This document shows, piece after piece, positions 18,345 to 26,679 of a stretch of DNA of 64,000 nt; the first letter of the stretch is position 1; the number at the start of each line of letters is the position of its first letter. Position numbers and translations under genes: made by a program. This stretch comes from Gallionella sp. UBA4121 (GTDB lineage: Bacteria; Pseudomonadota; Gammaproteobacteria; Burkholderiales; Gallionellaceae): contig DFWZ01000047.1 in assembly GCA_002381565.1 (NCBI GenBank), positions 327 to 64,326 of the forward strand. Reading direction: 5' to 3'. The notes beneath the pieces were generated by a model. That model saw only the letters and a program-made list of their open reading frames with translations, was not told the origin of the DNA and did no database searches.

Positions 18345-18495
18345 GCGAATTTTGGACACGTCCATAATCTTGCGCATTGTACCATCCGGTTTGGATGTGT
18401 CTTGCACGAACCACCCCTGACAACCCACTACTTAAGCGATAATTCCAGTCAATTCACGCATGCTCATATTTTCGCCCGAGTCGGCATTAAGGAAC
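18345..18495 (-). pseudogene. Fragment of a second GDP-L-fucose synthase gene
   Basis: Read on the minus strand this stretch encodes a C-terminal piece that matches the intact fcl at 49.9-50.9 kb: F-V-Q-D-T-S-K-P-D-G-T-M-R-K is identical, followed by I-M-D-V-S where the intact copy has V-M-D-V-S. An in-frame TAA (18432-18434) replaces a Gly codon, and the rest of the gene is missing on both sides. The many silent-type differences show it is an old, diverged copy, not a recent duplicate. Confidence 0.85.
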
Positions 18496-18604
18496 AGGCA
18501 ATACAACGGATCGCCAGCGCAAGAGTCCGCCATATCAGCTCAAGACGGCCAGATTCCAAATCCACCGTGATTTGCTTGGAATTGACTGACTGAAACACCG
18601 CTAT

Positions 18605-19060
18605 CGCAAGCGGTTATTAAACAATTGGTGGGCACGGCAGTCATGAAAACCGCGCACAACCTGATTCTGGTTGGCGGTACAAGTACGGGTAAAGCCCCTT
18701 GAGGTGGCCGCTATCCATCAAGGCAAACCTGTGCGGCTCTTTAATGCGGTCGATCTGGCCAATCAATTGGAACACGAGAAGATTCTTGGCCTTGTCGGCA
18801 ATCTGGCATAGCGACGGTGCCTTATGGACGCGGCGATGTTAGATAAACTAGGATATTTACCGTTCGCGGTATCAGGCGGCATATTGCTGTTTCATCTCAT
18901 CAGTCCGCTTTATGAAAAAACCTCTCTGACTCTTACCGCGAATCTGTCGTTCGGCGAGTAGCTGCACGTGTTTGGCGATGCGAAGATGACAACCGCTTTG
19001 CTTGATCGCATTACCCATCATTGCGACATTCTGGAAACAGGAAAAACGCTTACAGCTCTA
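18605..19060 (+). pseudogene. istB: Broken IS21-family helper ATPase (istB) remnant
   Basis: In shifting frames this stretch spells the core of IstB: N-L-I-L-V-G-G-T-S-T-G-K (Walker A), then V-R-L-F-N-A-V-D-L-A-N-Q-L-E, then L-D-K-L-G-Y-L-P-F, G-G-I-L-L-F-H-L-I-S, and F-G-D-A-K-M-T-T-A-L-L-D-R-I-T-H-H-C-D-I. There is a frameshift near 18700 and stop codons at about 18808 and 18958. The N-terminal third, the transposase IstA and the element ends are not recognisable. It marks an old insertion between two blocks of the glycan locus. Confidence 0.88.
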
Positions 19061-19199
19061 CGCGTAAAAATCGCCCTCAGAAAGCTGAAAAAGTGGGAAC
19101 AATTGGACGCTGTTTCCACCCCTAATCTGGAAAGTGTTGCACGCTGTTTGAAATTGATTGTAGCGTTTCGTCATTAATTAACCGGGCAGCAGTGATCCG

Positions 19200-20150
19200 T
19201 TATAATGTAACCTGATTGGGTCTTGCGGTTAACCACAGCCCTTCCTGCAATGTATATGGCGGTTGCCAGCCTAACTCACTACAAATTTTTCTGCTGTCCA
19301 GCTGCAACGAACCCAGCAAACGCTCAATCTGATCAGACTTGCCAGTCAGCAGTCCTGCCAGCTTCAACAAAGCCTGCGGACATGGAAACAGACGCGCCGG
19401 ATGTTTCATCGCCGCACCCAGATGGCGCAGCAGGTCAGGAGTCGAAATGTCCTCGCCATCGCTGACAAGATAGGTCTGCCCAGCAGCTGCAGGATGCGTA
19501 GTACACAGAATCAGTGCATCCACCAGATTTTCAATATAGATCAGACTACGCCAATTGTGAACCGATGCCAGTGGCAGCGGTATGCCCTTAGCCAACACCT
19601 TGAGCATCTGCGCGAAATTGCCGGGCGCGCCTGCACCGTAAACCAAAGGTGGACGCACGATTACCACTTCCAATCCTGTTTCTTTTGCAACACGGTGAAG
19701 CGCCTGCTCAGCCTCCCATTTAGAAATTGCATATGCATTGTGAGGGAAGGCTGTATCTGTTTCAGAAAATGGCCTGCCAAAATCCGTTAACAAGCCATTT
19801 ACACCAATCGAGCTGACATAAATCAATCGCTTCACTCCGCTTGCAGCGGCAGAACGCGCCAGATGCTCTGTACCGGCCACATTCACCTTGCGAAATTCTT
19901 CCAATGGATGTCCCGCATTTTCGCACATTACGTGCACCCGAGCTGCGAGATGAATCACGACATCCACACTGCCTAAAGCATGCCCCCAATCTGTTGCGCC
20001 ATTTATTTCACCAACCACGACAGATTCAACGTTGCCTGGAAGTTGTGCAGGCTTGCGCAGCGCAGCTCTGACAGCAAATCCTTGGCGCGTCGCCTGGACA
20101 CATACATACCGCCCAACAAAACCAGTGGCCCCAGTTATTAGAGTACGCAA
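19200..20150 (-). CDS. NAD-dependent sugar epimerase/dehydrogenase (WbpV-like)
   Basis: Extended SDR of 316 residues with T-G-A-T-G-F-V-G at residues 7-14, V-S-S-I-G-V-N-G near 115 and Y-A-I-S-K near 145. It most resembles proteins of the WbpV/WbnF kind, which reduce UDP-4-keto-6-deoxy-GlcNAc to UDP-QuiNAc, but no matching WbpM-type dehydratase is in the window, so the substrate is open. No ATG begins the frame; TTG at 20150 with a GA-rich stretch upstream is used. It ends next to the istB scar and follows the Wzz-like gene by 13 bases. Confidence 0.78.
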   Translation of the reverse strand: MRTLITGATGFVGRYVCVQATRQGFAVRAALRKPAQLPGNVESVVVGEINGATDWGHALGSVDVVIHLAARVHVMCENAGHPLEEFRKVNVAGTEHLARSAAASGVKRLIYVSSIGVNGLLTDFGRPFSETDTAFPHNAYAISKWEAEQALHRVAKETGLEVVIVRPPLVYGAGAPGNFAQMLKVLAKGIPLPLASVHNWRSLIYIENLVDALILCTTHPAAAGQTYLVSDGEDISTPDLLRHLGAAMKHPARLFPCPQALLKLAGLLTGKSDQIERLLGSLQLDSRKICSELGWQPPYTLQEGLWLTARPNQVTL

Positions 20151-20163
20151 AGTGGTCTTCTCT

Positions 20164-20976
20164 TCACGACTCTCTGCGCCACTTATCTCGAACCAGTGCA
20201 GACAGCACTCCCAGTATCAAACCTAGCGACACGCCAAACAGCAATGCCAACCCAACTCTGGGTGAAACAGGTTTGCTCGACACTATCATTGGAAAAGTCA
20301 ATTTCGCCGGATGTTTTTTGGACAAGTAAGCCTCTTCATTCAATGCATCTATACGCGTACGCAACCAACTCAATTTATCGAGTTTGGCCAGGTATGCAAA
20401 GTTAGCAAATTCAGTATTTTTTATCTCGTCCAATTGCTGCTTCTCTTCCAGCAAAGCCTGCTGATATTGCAACAATAGCTCTTTCCTCCCCGCTAGGCGC
20501 TCATCGATCAAGCCTTGTTGCTGTACCACAATCATCGCCACAATCGCTTCGGCACATTGCCTGGCTAGTGTATCGCTGCGAGCACGTAATTTCATCCCCA
20601 CAGCCTTGTCCAGGCTTGAGATTATTTGAACCTCCAGTGCACCGCCCAAGTATTCACCGAGTTCACCATCTTTGGAGATACCACAACTTTGCTGTACTGC
20701 CGCAGGATATGACGACGAAAAACGCAAACGTTGAATCAAAGCTGCAGGATCTTCGATGTTGCTGGTGCTGGTGTTGGCGTTGGTGTTGGTAAATTGCGAC
20801 ATTTCCATTTGCCATCTCGCCTCATATTTTTTGGGTGCCAGCAAAATGTAGGCTGTCGAAAACAACAATCCCGCAACACCAAAAAATACAATAAGACGTT
20901 GATTGCGGATGAAGAATCCGACAACGTCCTTCAGGCTGATTTCAACGCTTGCTGCTTGCTGCTTTTCATCTCGCAT
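20164..20976 (-). CDS. Wzz-like polysaccharide chain-length determinant
   Basis: Polysaccharide co-polymerase type protein of 270 residues: a cytosolic N-terminus, a membrane segment at about 28-50, a periplasmic coiled-coil-rich middle and a second membrane segment at about 238-260 preceded by S-S-K-P-V-S-P-R-V, the usual Pro-rich motif of this family. It would set the modal chain length together with a Wzy. A run of five hexamers in the gene gives a Thr/Asn/Ser tract at about residues 63-72. There is no cytoplasmic tyrosine-kinase domain. It is the only Wzz-type gene seen, although several Wzy/ligase-like proteins are present. Confidence 0.86.
   Translation of the reverse strand: MRDEKQQAASVEISLKDVVGFFIRNQRLIVFFGVAGLLFSTAYILLAPKKYEARWQMEMSQFTNTNANTSTSNIEDPAALIQRLRFSSSYPAAVQQSCGISKDGELGEYLGGALEVQIISSLDKAVGMKLRARSDTLARQCAEAIVAMIVVQQQGLIDERLAGRKELLLQYQQALLEEKQQLDEIKNTEFANFAYLAKLDKLSWLRTRIDALNEEAYLSKKHPAKLTFPMIVSSKPVSPRVGLALLFGVSLGLILGVLSALVRDKWRRES
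20761..20790. repeat. Five tandem hexamers inside the wzz-like gene
   Basis: Plus-strand units gctggt, gctggt, gttggc, gttggt, gttggt run without a break. On the coding strand they give alternating T-N-T-N-A-N-T-S-T-S. The 6-bp unit keeps frame whatever the copy number, so length changes would only add or remove dipeptides in the periplasmic part. Confidence 0.85.
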
Positions 20977-20983
20977 ATTTTTC

Positions 20984-22846
20984 CTATTTCACTCCATCTG
21001 TCGGTCGGACAAAATACTGCAGCCCTTTTGAGATTATTTTACTGCATGTCAAACGCAGCATAGATGCACGCTGCCCACGCTGCCTTAATGCCCGCAGAAT
21101 CTCTCCGTTCTGTTTGACAATATTTGCCCAACTGCGATTGGTCGTACCTCCTACGCGCATTTTGACCATCACCTCCGGAATGTATTTTGCTCGCACACGG
21201 TGTATTTCCAGAAAGCGCAGCATCAACTCCATGTCTGCCGCTATTTTATAAGTCAGATCAAATACTCCGAACCGTTCGTAAATTTTGCGCCTCACGAAAA
21301 ACGTCGGATGAGGCGGGCACCAGGCTTTCTCAAACGCTCCGGGGCGAAAATCGGAAGATTGCCAATAGCGCACGACAGTCGAAATATCGTGTTGCTTTAC
21401 ATAGCATAAATCACCGTAACAGGCGTCTACATCCGGGTCGGTCAACACCGCTGCCACGCTTGCCAGCACATCCCGTGACGCATAGAAATCGTCGGCATTG
21501 ATTAAGCCGATAATCTCGCCAGACGTCAAAGAGATGCCTTTATTCATCGCATCATAGATACCGGCGTCCTTCTCGCTCACCCAATAATCAATGTTGCCCT
21601 CATATTTGCGCAGGATGTCCAAAGTTGCATCGGTGGAACCCCCGTCAACAACAATGTATTCAACATTCCCATAAGTCTGCTCAATGACGCCACGTATGGT
21701 ATGTTCAAGTGTCGCTGCGCCATTATAAACCACTGTAACAATGCTTATCAAAGGCTGGTCTGGCATGGGCTTTTTCGTCGTTTTTCCGGAAATGCGCCGC
21801 CCCCCTTCCACCCGCCCCCTTGCAGCAGGCATTGCCTGACTTGAATAAGGCGCGACGAAATCGACCATGCAACCTTGCAATGAAACGCTTTTTTCACCAT
21901 CGATATATTTGTGCTTAAGGGTGGTCAGTCTGCCGATCAGATCTTTTCGCCTCGGCAAGTAGGCTACAGGGATCTCTTCTTGCTTCATTCTTGAAACGAC
22001 ATGTCTCAAACTGTCCATATAAATTTGGTAAAGCGCGGCCGATGCTTTTCCTACTCTCCACCCTGAATATAGCAATATTTCATCGGGTGAAATAATTCTG
22101 AGCGTCTGGAAATGATAGAAAACCGGATTCAATTTTCCACCGCAAAGCTTCTCGAAGTGCGCCACATTCCACGGGGCCAGCGTTTTATCTTTTTGCAACA
22201 AAACATGCACTTCTGCACCGAACAATTCAGGCCAATGGTCGAGGTATTTTTGATCGCCGAACTTGCCGTCTTCAACTCTGGCATAACACCACTCCAGACA
22301 ACGATCTTGCCACCAGAGCATAACCTTTTCACCTTCCGGTGTACGCCTGAAGGTCATGAATTGAACGCAAAACCTGCCTCCCCGTTTCGCCCTGCCTGAT
22401 CGCTCATAACGAGGATCATAAGCATGCTCGGTAATCAGCACATGCTTGCCAGAACGTTCAAATTCATCCAGCAATATTTTCGGGGATGCAAAGAAAAACA
22501 GATCCGCATCAAGATAGGTAACACGGTTAACCTGATTATCCCGGTCGAAAACAAATTGCGGCGTGAATGGCGTCAATGTCCAGCAGTACTCCCCTCGGCT
22601 GCGGGTCGGCTTGACAGCCAACAAGCGCGCATTTTCAGCTTCTCGCAATGGAATCAGACTCACATGCGGCAATGCCAGACGTTGCAAATTCTGCTCAACC
22701 AATTCATCCATGCAGAGTATCCATAGATGAAAAGGCTGTCCATGCTCAAGCAGCGAAGCGTGCAGGCACAGGCCTATGGGCAGAAAGTTATTGTCAAACA
22801 GCGTAACAAAATGCTCAATACCAGCGGCTTTATTATTTGAAAGCAT
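20984..22846 (-). CDS. Two-domain glycosyltransferase (GT8-like plus GT2)
   Basis: Fusion protein of 620 residues. The N-terminal ~300 residues look like a GT-A enzyme of the GT8-like kind, with F-V-T-L-F-D-N-N-F-L-P-I-G near the start and a D-A-D metal site in T-Y-L-D-A-D-L-F-F. After a basic, Gly-rich linker (about 345-370) the C-terminal domain is a GT2 enzyme: I-V-T-V-V-Y-N-G-A-A-T-L, V-D-G-G-S-T-D-A-T and L-I-N-A-D-D-F-Y. One protein may thus add two successive sugars. The frame is open throughout, so it is a real fusion, not a sequencing join of two genes. It overlaps the upstream aminotransferase by 14 bases. Confidence 0.87.
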   Translation of the reverse strand: MLSNNKAAGIEHFVTLFDNNFLPIGLCLHASLLEHGQPFHLWILCMDELVEQNLQRLALPHVSLIPLREAENARLLAVKPTRSRGEYCWTLTPFTPQFVFDRDNQVNRVTYLDADLFFFASPKILLDEFERSGKHVLITEHAYDPRYERSGRAKRGGRFCVQFMTFRRTPEGEKVMLWWQDRCLEWCYARVEDGKFGDQKYLDHWPELFGAEVHVLLQKDKTLAPWNVAHFEKLCGGKLNPVFYHFQTLRIISPDEILLYSGWRVGKASAALYQIYMDSLRHVVSRMKQEEIPVAYLPRRKDLIGRLTTLKHKYIDGEKSVSLQGCMVDFVAPYSSQAMPAARGRVEGGRRISGKTTKKPMPDQPLISIVTVVYNGAATLEHTIRGVIEQTYGNVEYIVVDGGSTDATLDILRKYEGNIDYWVSEKDAGIYDAMNKGISLTSGEIIGLINADDFYASRDVLASVAAVLTDPDVDACYGDLCYVKQHDISTVVRYWQSSDFRPGAFEKAWCPPHPTFFVRRKIYERFGVFDLTYKIAADMELMLRFLEIHRVRAKYIPEVMVKMRVGGTTNRSWANIVKQNGEILRALRQRGQRASMLRLTCSKIISKGLQYFVRPTDGVK

Positions 22847-23930
22847 TTATAGCATCAATCACGGTTGACACATCTGCATCGCTCATCTGCGGATGACAAG
22901 GAATAGAAAGGCACACGCGGGCATGCGACTCGGCAACAGAAAGACCATTGGGGTCACAACGCAACCCTTTGCACGGCGACTGTACATGAACCGGCACAGG
23001 GTAGTGTACATATGTTTCCACACCAGAAGATTTTAGATGTTGAGCCAACTTATCCCGCTCGTCGCAGATCACCACAAACAGATGATACACATGGCTCTCG
23101 GCCTGGATCGGCTTGGCCAGTAATCTGCATTGCGGGTTTGTGATTCTTTCCCGATACGCATTAGCTATCTCGCGACGACGCTCGGTAAATCCATCCAATC
23201 TTCCCAATCTGACTCGCAATAGCGCAGCTTGCAACTCGTCCAACCGGCTATTAAGCCCAATCTCCTTATGATGATAGCGCACGCTTTGGCCGTAATTGCG
23301 AAGCACTTCGGCGCGCTTTGCAAGCACACCATCATTGCTGACCAATGCACCTGCATCTCCCATCGCCCCCAGGTTCTTGGTAGGATAAAAACTGTAGGCG
23401 CCGAAACGGCCAAAACCACCGGCAACCTTCCCGCTCCATCGCGCCAGATGCGATTGGGCACAATCTTCCAATAGCGCAATGCCATGCTTTTCACACAACG
23501 CCGTCCAGCGCCCCATCTCCCGCATTTGTCCATACAAATGAACCAGCAGAACAGCCTTCGTTTTCGGGCCGATGCAACGCTCGACACTCGCGTGATCAAG
23601 CAAAGCCGTTTCCGGATCAATATCCGCCAAAACCGGGATTGCCCCGGCACGCAGTATCGCCAGTACAGTCGCAAACGCCGTCATCGGCGTAGTGATAACC
23701 TCATCCCCCGCTCCGATATCCAACGCACGCAAACCGATCTCAATGGCATCCATGCCATTTCCCACACCCACGGCATATCCAACACTGCAATGCTCGGCCC
23801 ATGCAAGTTCAAACGCTTCCACCTCTTTTCCCAGTACATACCAGCCGGAGCGTAGCACTCTGTCCAGCGCAGCCAATTCGGCAACCCGCAAATCCTCGGG
23901 TTCAGCCTTAAAATCATTCATTAAAATCAT
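22833..23930 (-). CDS. DegT/DnrJ/EryC1 sugar aminotransferase
   Basis: PLP-dependent nucleotide-sugar aminotransferase of 365 residues. The PLP lysine is in F-Y-P-T-K-N-L-G-A-M-G-D, and V-G-N-G-M-D-A-I, H-L-Y-G-Q and E-D-C-A-Q-S-H are the usual family blocks. It looks closest to the FdtB/QdtB-like group that aminates 3-keto sugars, but no FdtA/QdtA-type cupin isomerase is seen nearby. The ATG at 23930 is chosen: it overlaps the upstream SDR stop (ATGA) and has GGAG six bases before it. Pairing with that SDR suggests both work on the same sugar nucleotide. Confidence 0.87.
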   Translation of the reverse strand: MILMNDFKAEPEDLRVAELAALDRVLRSGWYVLGKEVEAFELAWAEHCSVGYAVGVGNGMDAIEIGLRALDIGAGDEVITTPMTAFATVLAILRAGAIPVLADIDPETALLDHASVERCIGPKTKAVLLVHLYGQMREMGRWTALCEKHGIALLEDCAQSHLARWSGKVAGGFGRFGAYSFYPTKNLGAMGDAGALVSNDGVLAKRAEVLRNYGQSVRYHHKEIGLNSRLDELQAALLRVRLGRLDGFTERRREIANAYRERITNPQCRLLAKPIQAESHVYHLFVVICDERDKLAQHLKSSGVETYVHYPVPVHVQSPCKGLRCDPNGLSVAESHARVCLSIPCHPQMSDADVSTVIDAINAFK

Positions 23931-24925
23931 GCTGCGCTCCAATATGCCTGCTGATGTTCTTGATAATAGGCAAGACAGTTTGCCAGTCCTTGTTTCAAGT
24001 CAGTCTTCGGCTGCCACCCCAAAGTAGTTTGCAATTTGTCATAATTGCTATAATAGTCGCCAATATCGATAGCCTTGCGCTCAGGTGGAAATGGCACGAT
24101 TTCGCAGCTTGATTCAGGACTCAGATTACAGAGCATCTGCGCCAGCTGTTTTAAGTTCACCACCTCTTTGCTGCCCAGGTTAAATACCTGTCCATCTGCT
24201 TTGGCATCGAGTGCAGCTAGCAAAAGCGCATCCACCACATCGTCCACATAATTAAAGTCGCGCAACTGCAAACCATCACCAAACACAAGGATAGGCTTTC
24301 CCTCGATGACATTCCTGATCCATATCCCGAGAAAAGTTTGCCTGGCATCCTTTACCCGCATACCGGGGCCATATGTATTCGTCAGGCGCAGCGCACAAGC
24401 TCTGATGCCATACACATTGTTGTACAACAAGTGATACCACTCACCGGCTAATTTGTTGATGCCGTTCACATCCACAGGCCTGATCGGATGCGCTTCATCG
24501 ACCGGCAGGTACTCCGGCTTGCCGTATATCTGGCGCGTACTGGCGAATACGATCTTGATTTTCTGATTATGTTGCCGACAGGCCTCCAGAATGGACAACT
24601 GCGCAGATGCATTGATTTCAAGATCGGCTTGCGGATTTGTCATCGAATCAAGATGACTGGTTTGGCCTGCAAGATTAAAAAGGTAATCTTTACCCTGTAC
24701 CAGATAAGCCATCGAAAAAGGATCGCGCACATCGCTGATATTTACCTTCACCTTGTCCGAAAAATCATGGATGTTAAACAGGTTTCCTCCATATTGCGGG
24801 ATCAGGCTGTCTACCAGGGTGACATTTGCACCCTCGCTAATCAGCTTCCTGGCCAGATTGGAGCCAATAAAACCCAAGCCCCCCGTTATCAGAACCTGCT
24901 TGCCGGCGAAAATATTATTTTCCAT
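23927..24925 (-). CDS. Extended SDR with Asn in place of the catalytic Tyr
   Basis: NAD-binding protein of 332 residues of the epimerase/dehydratase family: T-G-G-L-G-F-I-G at residues 14-21, F-A-S-T-R-Q-I-Y-G near 127-135, and C-terminal W-Q-P-K-T-D-L. At the YxxxK position the sequence is N-G-I-N-K (N154, K158), so the proton-shuttling Tyr is replaced by Asn; the spacing from S129 is normal. The ATG at 24925 has GGAG eight bases upstream and sits right before the Rossmann fold. It is coupled to the aminotransferase by a four-base overlap. The reaction cannot be assigned. Confidence 0.83.
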   Translation of the reverse strand: MENNIFAGKQVLITGGLGFIGSNLARKLISEGANVTLVDSLIPQYGGNLFNIHDFSDKVKVNISDVRDPFSMAYLVQGKDYLFNLAGQTSHLDSMTNPQADLEINASAQLSILEACRQHNQKIKIVFASTRQIYGKPEYLPVDEAHPIRPVDVNGINKLAGEWYHLLYNNVYGIRACALRLTNTYGPGMRVKDARQTFLGIWIRNVIEGKPILVFGDGLQLRDFNYVDDVVDALLLAALDAKADGQVFNLGSKEVVNLKQLAQMLCNLSPESSCEIVPFPPERKAIDIGDYYSNYDKLQTTLGWQPKTDLKQGLANCLAYYQEHQQAYWSAA

Positions 24926-25029
24926 CTTTATTTCTCCAGTTTTCAAATCCGCCGGCAAAGTTAGCTGCCGGATGCCCACCCATTCATCCCAGACAATTTG
25001 ATGAAAATATTATCTGGTTACTTATACCT

Positions 25030-25788
25030 TCAATTTACTGACGCAGCCTTTTTTTGCCTGGCCAAAACCAGATTATCAAGGTATGTATTTGAATTTTTTG
25101 GCAATATGGCCGCCAACATGCTTGCAAGGATTGATACCGGGGTACACAGCAATGGAGTCAAAAGTAATCGCAACACCTTGGGACGTAACTTAACCAGAAC
25201 AGCATCGAAAATCCAGGCCAGGAATAATTGCGCGGGTGCACGGCAATCGCTTAACAACCTGCGCTGCTCAACGATCTCAAATCCGGATTTTTCCAACAAA
25301 AGGCGCAAGCCACCGCTGGAATACCGTTGAAAATCATAAGGCATCTCATGTTCAGGCCACATGAAGGGCATAGTAATCAGCAACATACCCCCATCCTTTA
25401 GTACTCGCGCCCATTCGGCAACAATCACTTCAGGGTTTGGTACATGTTCAAGAGTCTGGGTAGAAAGAAGACCGTCGAAGCTGTTATCTTCAGCCGGAAT
25501 ACTCTTCCCATCGTAAAAAATATCAGCCACCTTGCGCTCGCGATTTTGTGGCGTATCATATTCCAGGCTGGTGTAATGAGCACAGTTCGTGAGCAAAGGC
25601 CGGTACGGTTGACTGCCTGAACCAAAATCCAGAACGGTACCTGTTAAACGAGGCGCCAAGTCTGATAAAGCCAGCGCCAACTCCCTGCGGCAAAGCCAAA
25701 ACGGATTAACGAACATTCCGAGCCAGGTCGGACTAAAACTCATTGAAACAAAATAAGATTTCAATGCGGCACTTGATTTTACATTCAT
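25030..25788 (-). CDS. SAM-dependent methyltransferase
   Basis: Class I methyltransferase of 252 residues with motif I V-L-D-F-G-S-G-S-Q-P-Y near residue 52 and the L-S-T-Q-T-L-E-H-V segment near 110 (Methyltransf_11 type). The C-terminal ~50 residues are hydrophobic (a possible membrane contact). It starts at an ATG that overlaps the preceding methyltransferase stop by four bases, so the two are translationally coupled. Probably modifies a sugar or lipid intermediate; substrate unknown. Confidence 0.83.
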   Translation of the reverse strand: MNVKSSAALKSYFVSMSFSPTWLGMFVNPFWLCRRELALALSDLAPRLTGTVLDFGSGSQPYRPLLTNCAHYTSLEYDTPQNRERKVADIFYDGKSIPAEDNSFDGLLSTQTLEHVPNPEVIVAEWARVLKDGGMLLITMPFMWPEHEMPYDFQRYSSGGLRLLLEKSGFEIVEQRRLLSDCRAPAQLFLAWIFDAVLVKLRPKVLRLLLTPLLCTPVSILASMLAAILPKNSNTYLDNLVLARQKKAASVN

Positions 25789-26597
25789 TCTTTTTCCCTA
25801 TGTAACAATGACATTGCACCAAAAAAACTTGATGGTGCAACAGGGTTTGAAAACCACGGAGTCAATGTTCTGGATCGTGTTAAAACTGCCTCAACGCGTG
25901 CTTTATCCAGAAACCGGCAAGGATAACTTGCCGGATAAATATTTTTCGGAACACGCTGAACTGTAATCCGCTCGCCTATATTGGCAAGCGGAGTGCGGTC
26001 GATGATAATTGCTGCCGGGTTAAGCTTTACAACTGTTTCCAGCAACTCATATGGATTTTCCAGATATTGCAGGACGCTTGAAAACAGAACCACATTCACA
26101 GGTCGATCAGCAAAACATTGTTCGATAGTTTCAAAAAATCTCAGCGCATCCGTTGCGAATTCTGCTCTGCCACAGGCAACCACATGTGGTTGTTCGACCA
26201 CACTCCAGGAACAGTCTGACAGCTCAGAAAATATTTTCCGATGCTGCATATACGTACTTCCGAGAGCGCCGCCAAAATCGAGGACATGTAATGCACCGCC
26301 CGAGCGAGCCGCAGCAGTCATCAAACACGCAAGCAATTGCCAGTTATATTCTTCATGGTAAAAGCAGGTAGAGTCCCGTTCCCAGAGTGCTTCGCCATCA
26401 CGCACAGCGGCTGCGGCCTTGCGCACAAGATCAAAAATAATATTGACGTCATAGCCGGAGGATGCCGCAACGGCGCTTGCCCAGTCGAGGTAATTTCCAC
26501 TCCATTTATTCCTCTTGCCGCTAATAGCCACGAGCCCGTGAAGAAGAATTGGTGGCAGAACATTCATCGCTAAGGATTTTATTACTGGATTCGTCAT
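25785..26597 (-). CDS. TIGR04325-type methyltransferase
   Basis: Protein of 270 residues that I recognise as the putative-methyltransferase family often called TIGR04325, which occurs mainly in glycan clusters. Visible landmarks are W-S-G-N-Y near residue 34, V-L-D-F-G-G-A-L-G-S-T-Y near 105 as a degenerate SAM motif I, V-L-F-S-S-V-L-Q-Y-L near 158 and I-I-I-D-R-T-P-L near 183. The family has no settled substrate. It is coupled to the next methyltransferase by an ATGA overlap. Confidence 0.83.
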   Translation of the reverse strand: MTNPVIKSLAMNVLPPILLHGLVAISGKRNKWSGNYLDWASAVAASSGYDVNIIFDLVRKAAAAVRDGEALWERDSTCFYHEEYNWQLLACLMTAAARSGGALHVLDFGGALGSTYMQHRKIFSELSDCSWSVVEQPHVVACGRAEFATDALRFFETIEQCFADRPVNVVLFSSVLQYLENPYELLETVVKLNPAAIIIDRTPLANIGERITVQRVPKNIYPASYPCRFLDKARVEAVLTRSRTLTPWFSNPVAPSSFFGAMSLLHREKE

Positions 26598-26679
26598 TGT
26601 ACATTTACCACATTGCCACTCAAGCCAAGGAGTTGCTTGTTACAACCTTCATTACAATCAAGGTAATAATAATTTTTTA

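Noticed and set aside
18312..18593. Possible small plus-strand gene
   Set aside because: The DNA is explained by a decayed fcl fragment on the minus strand.
18968..19177. Possible 69-residue plus-strand protein
   Set aside because: Its first part is the C-terminal core of broken istB; it is a relic, not a gene.
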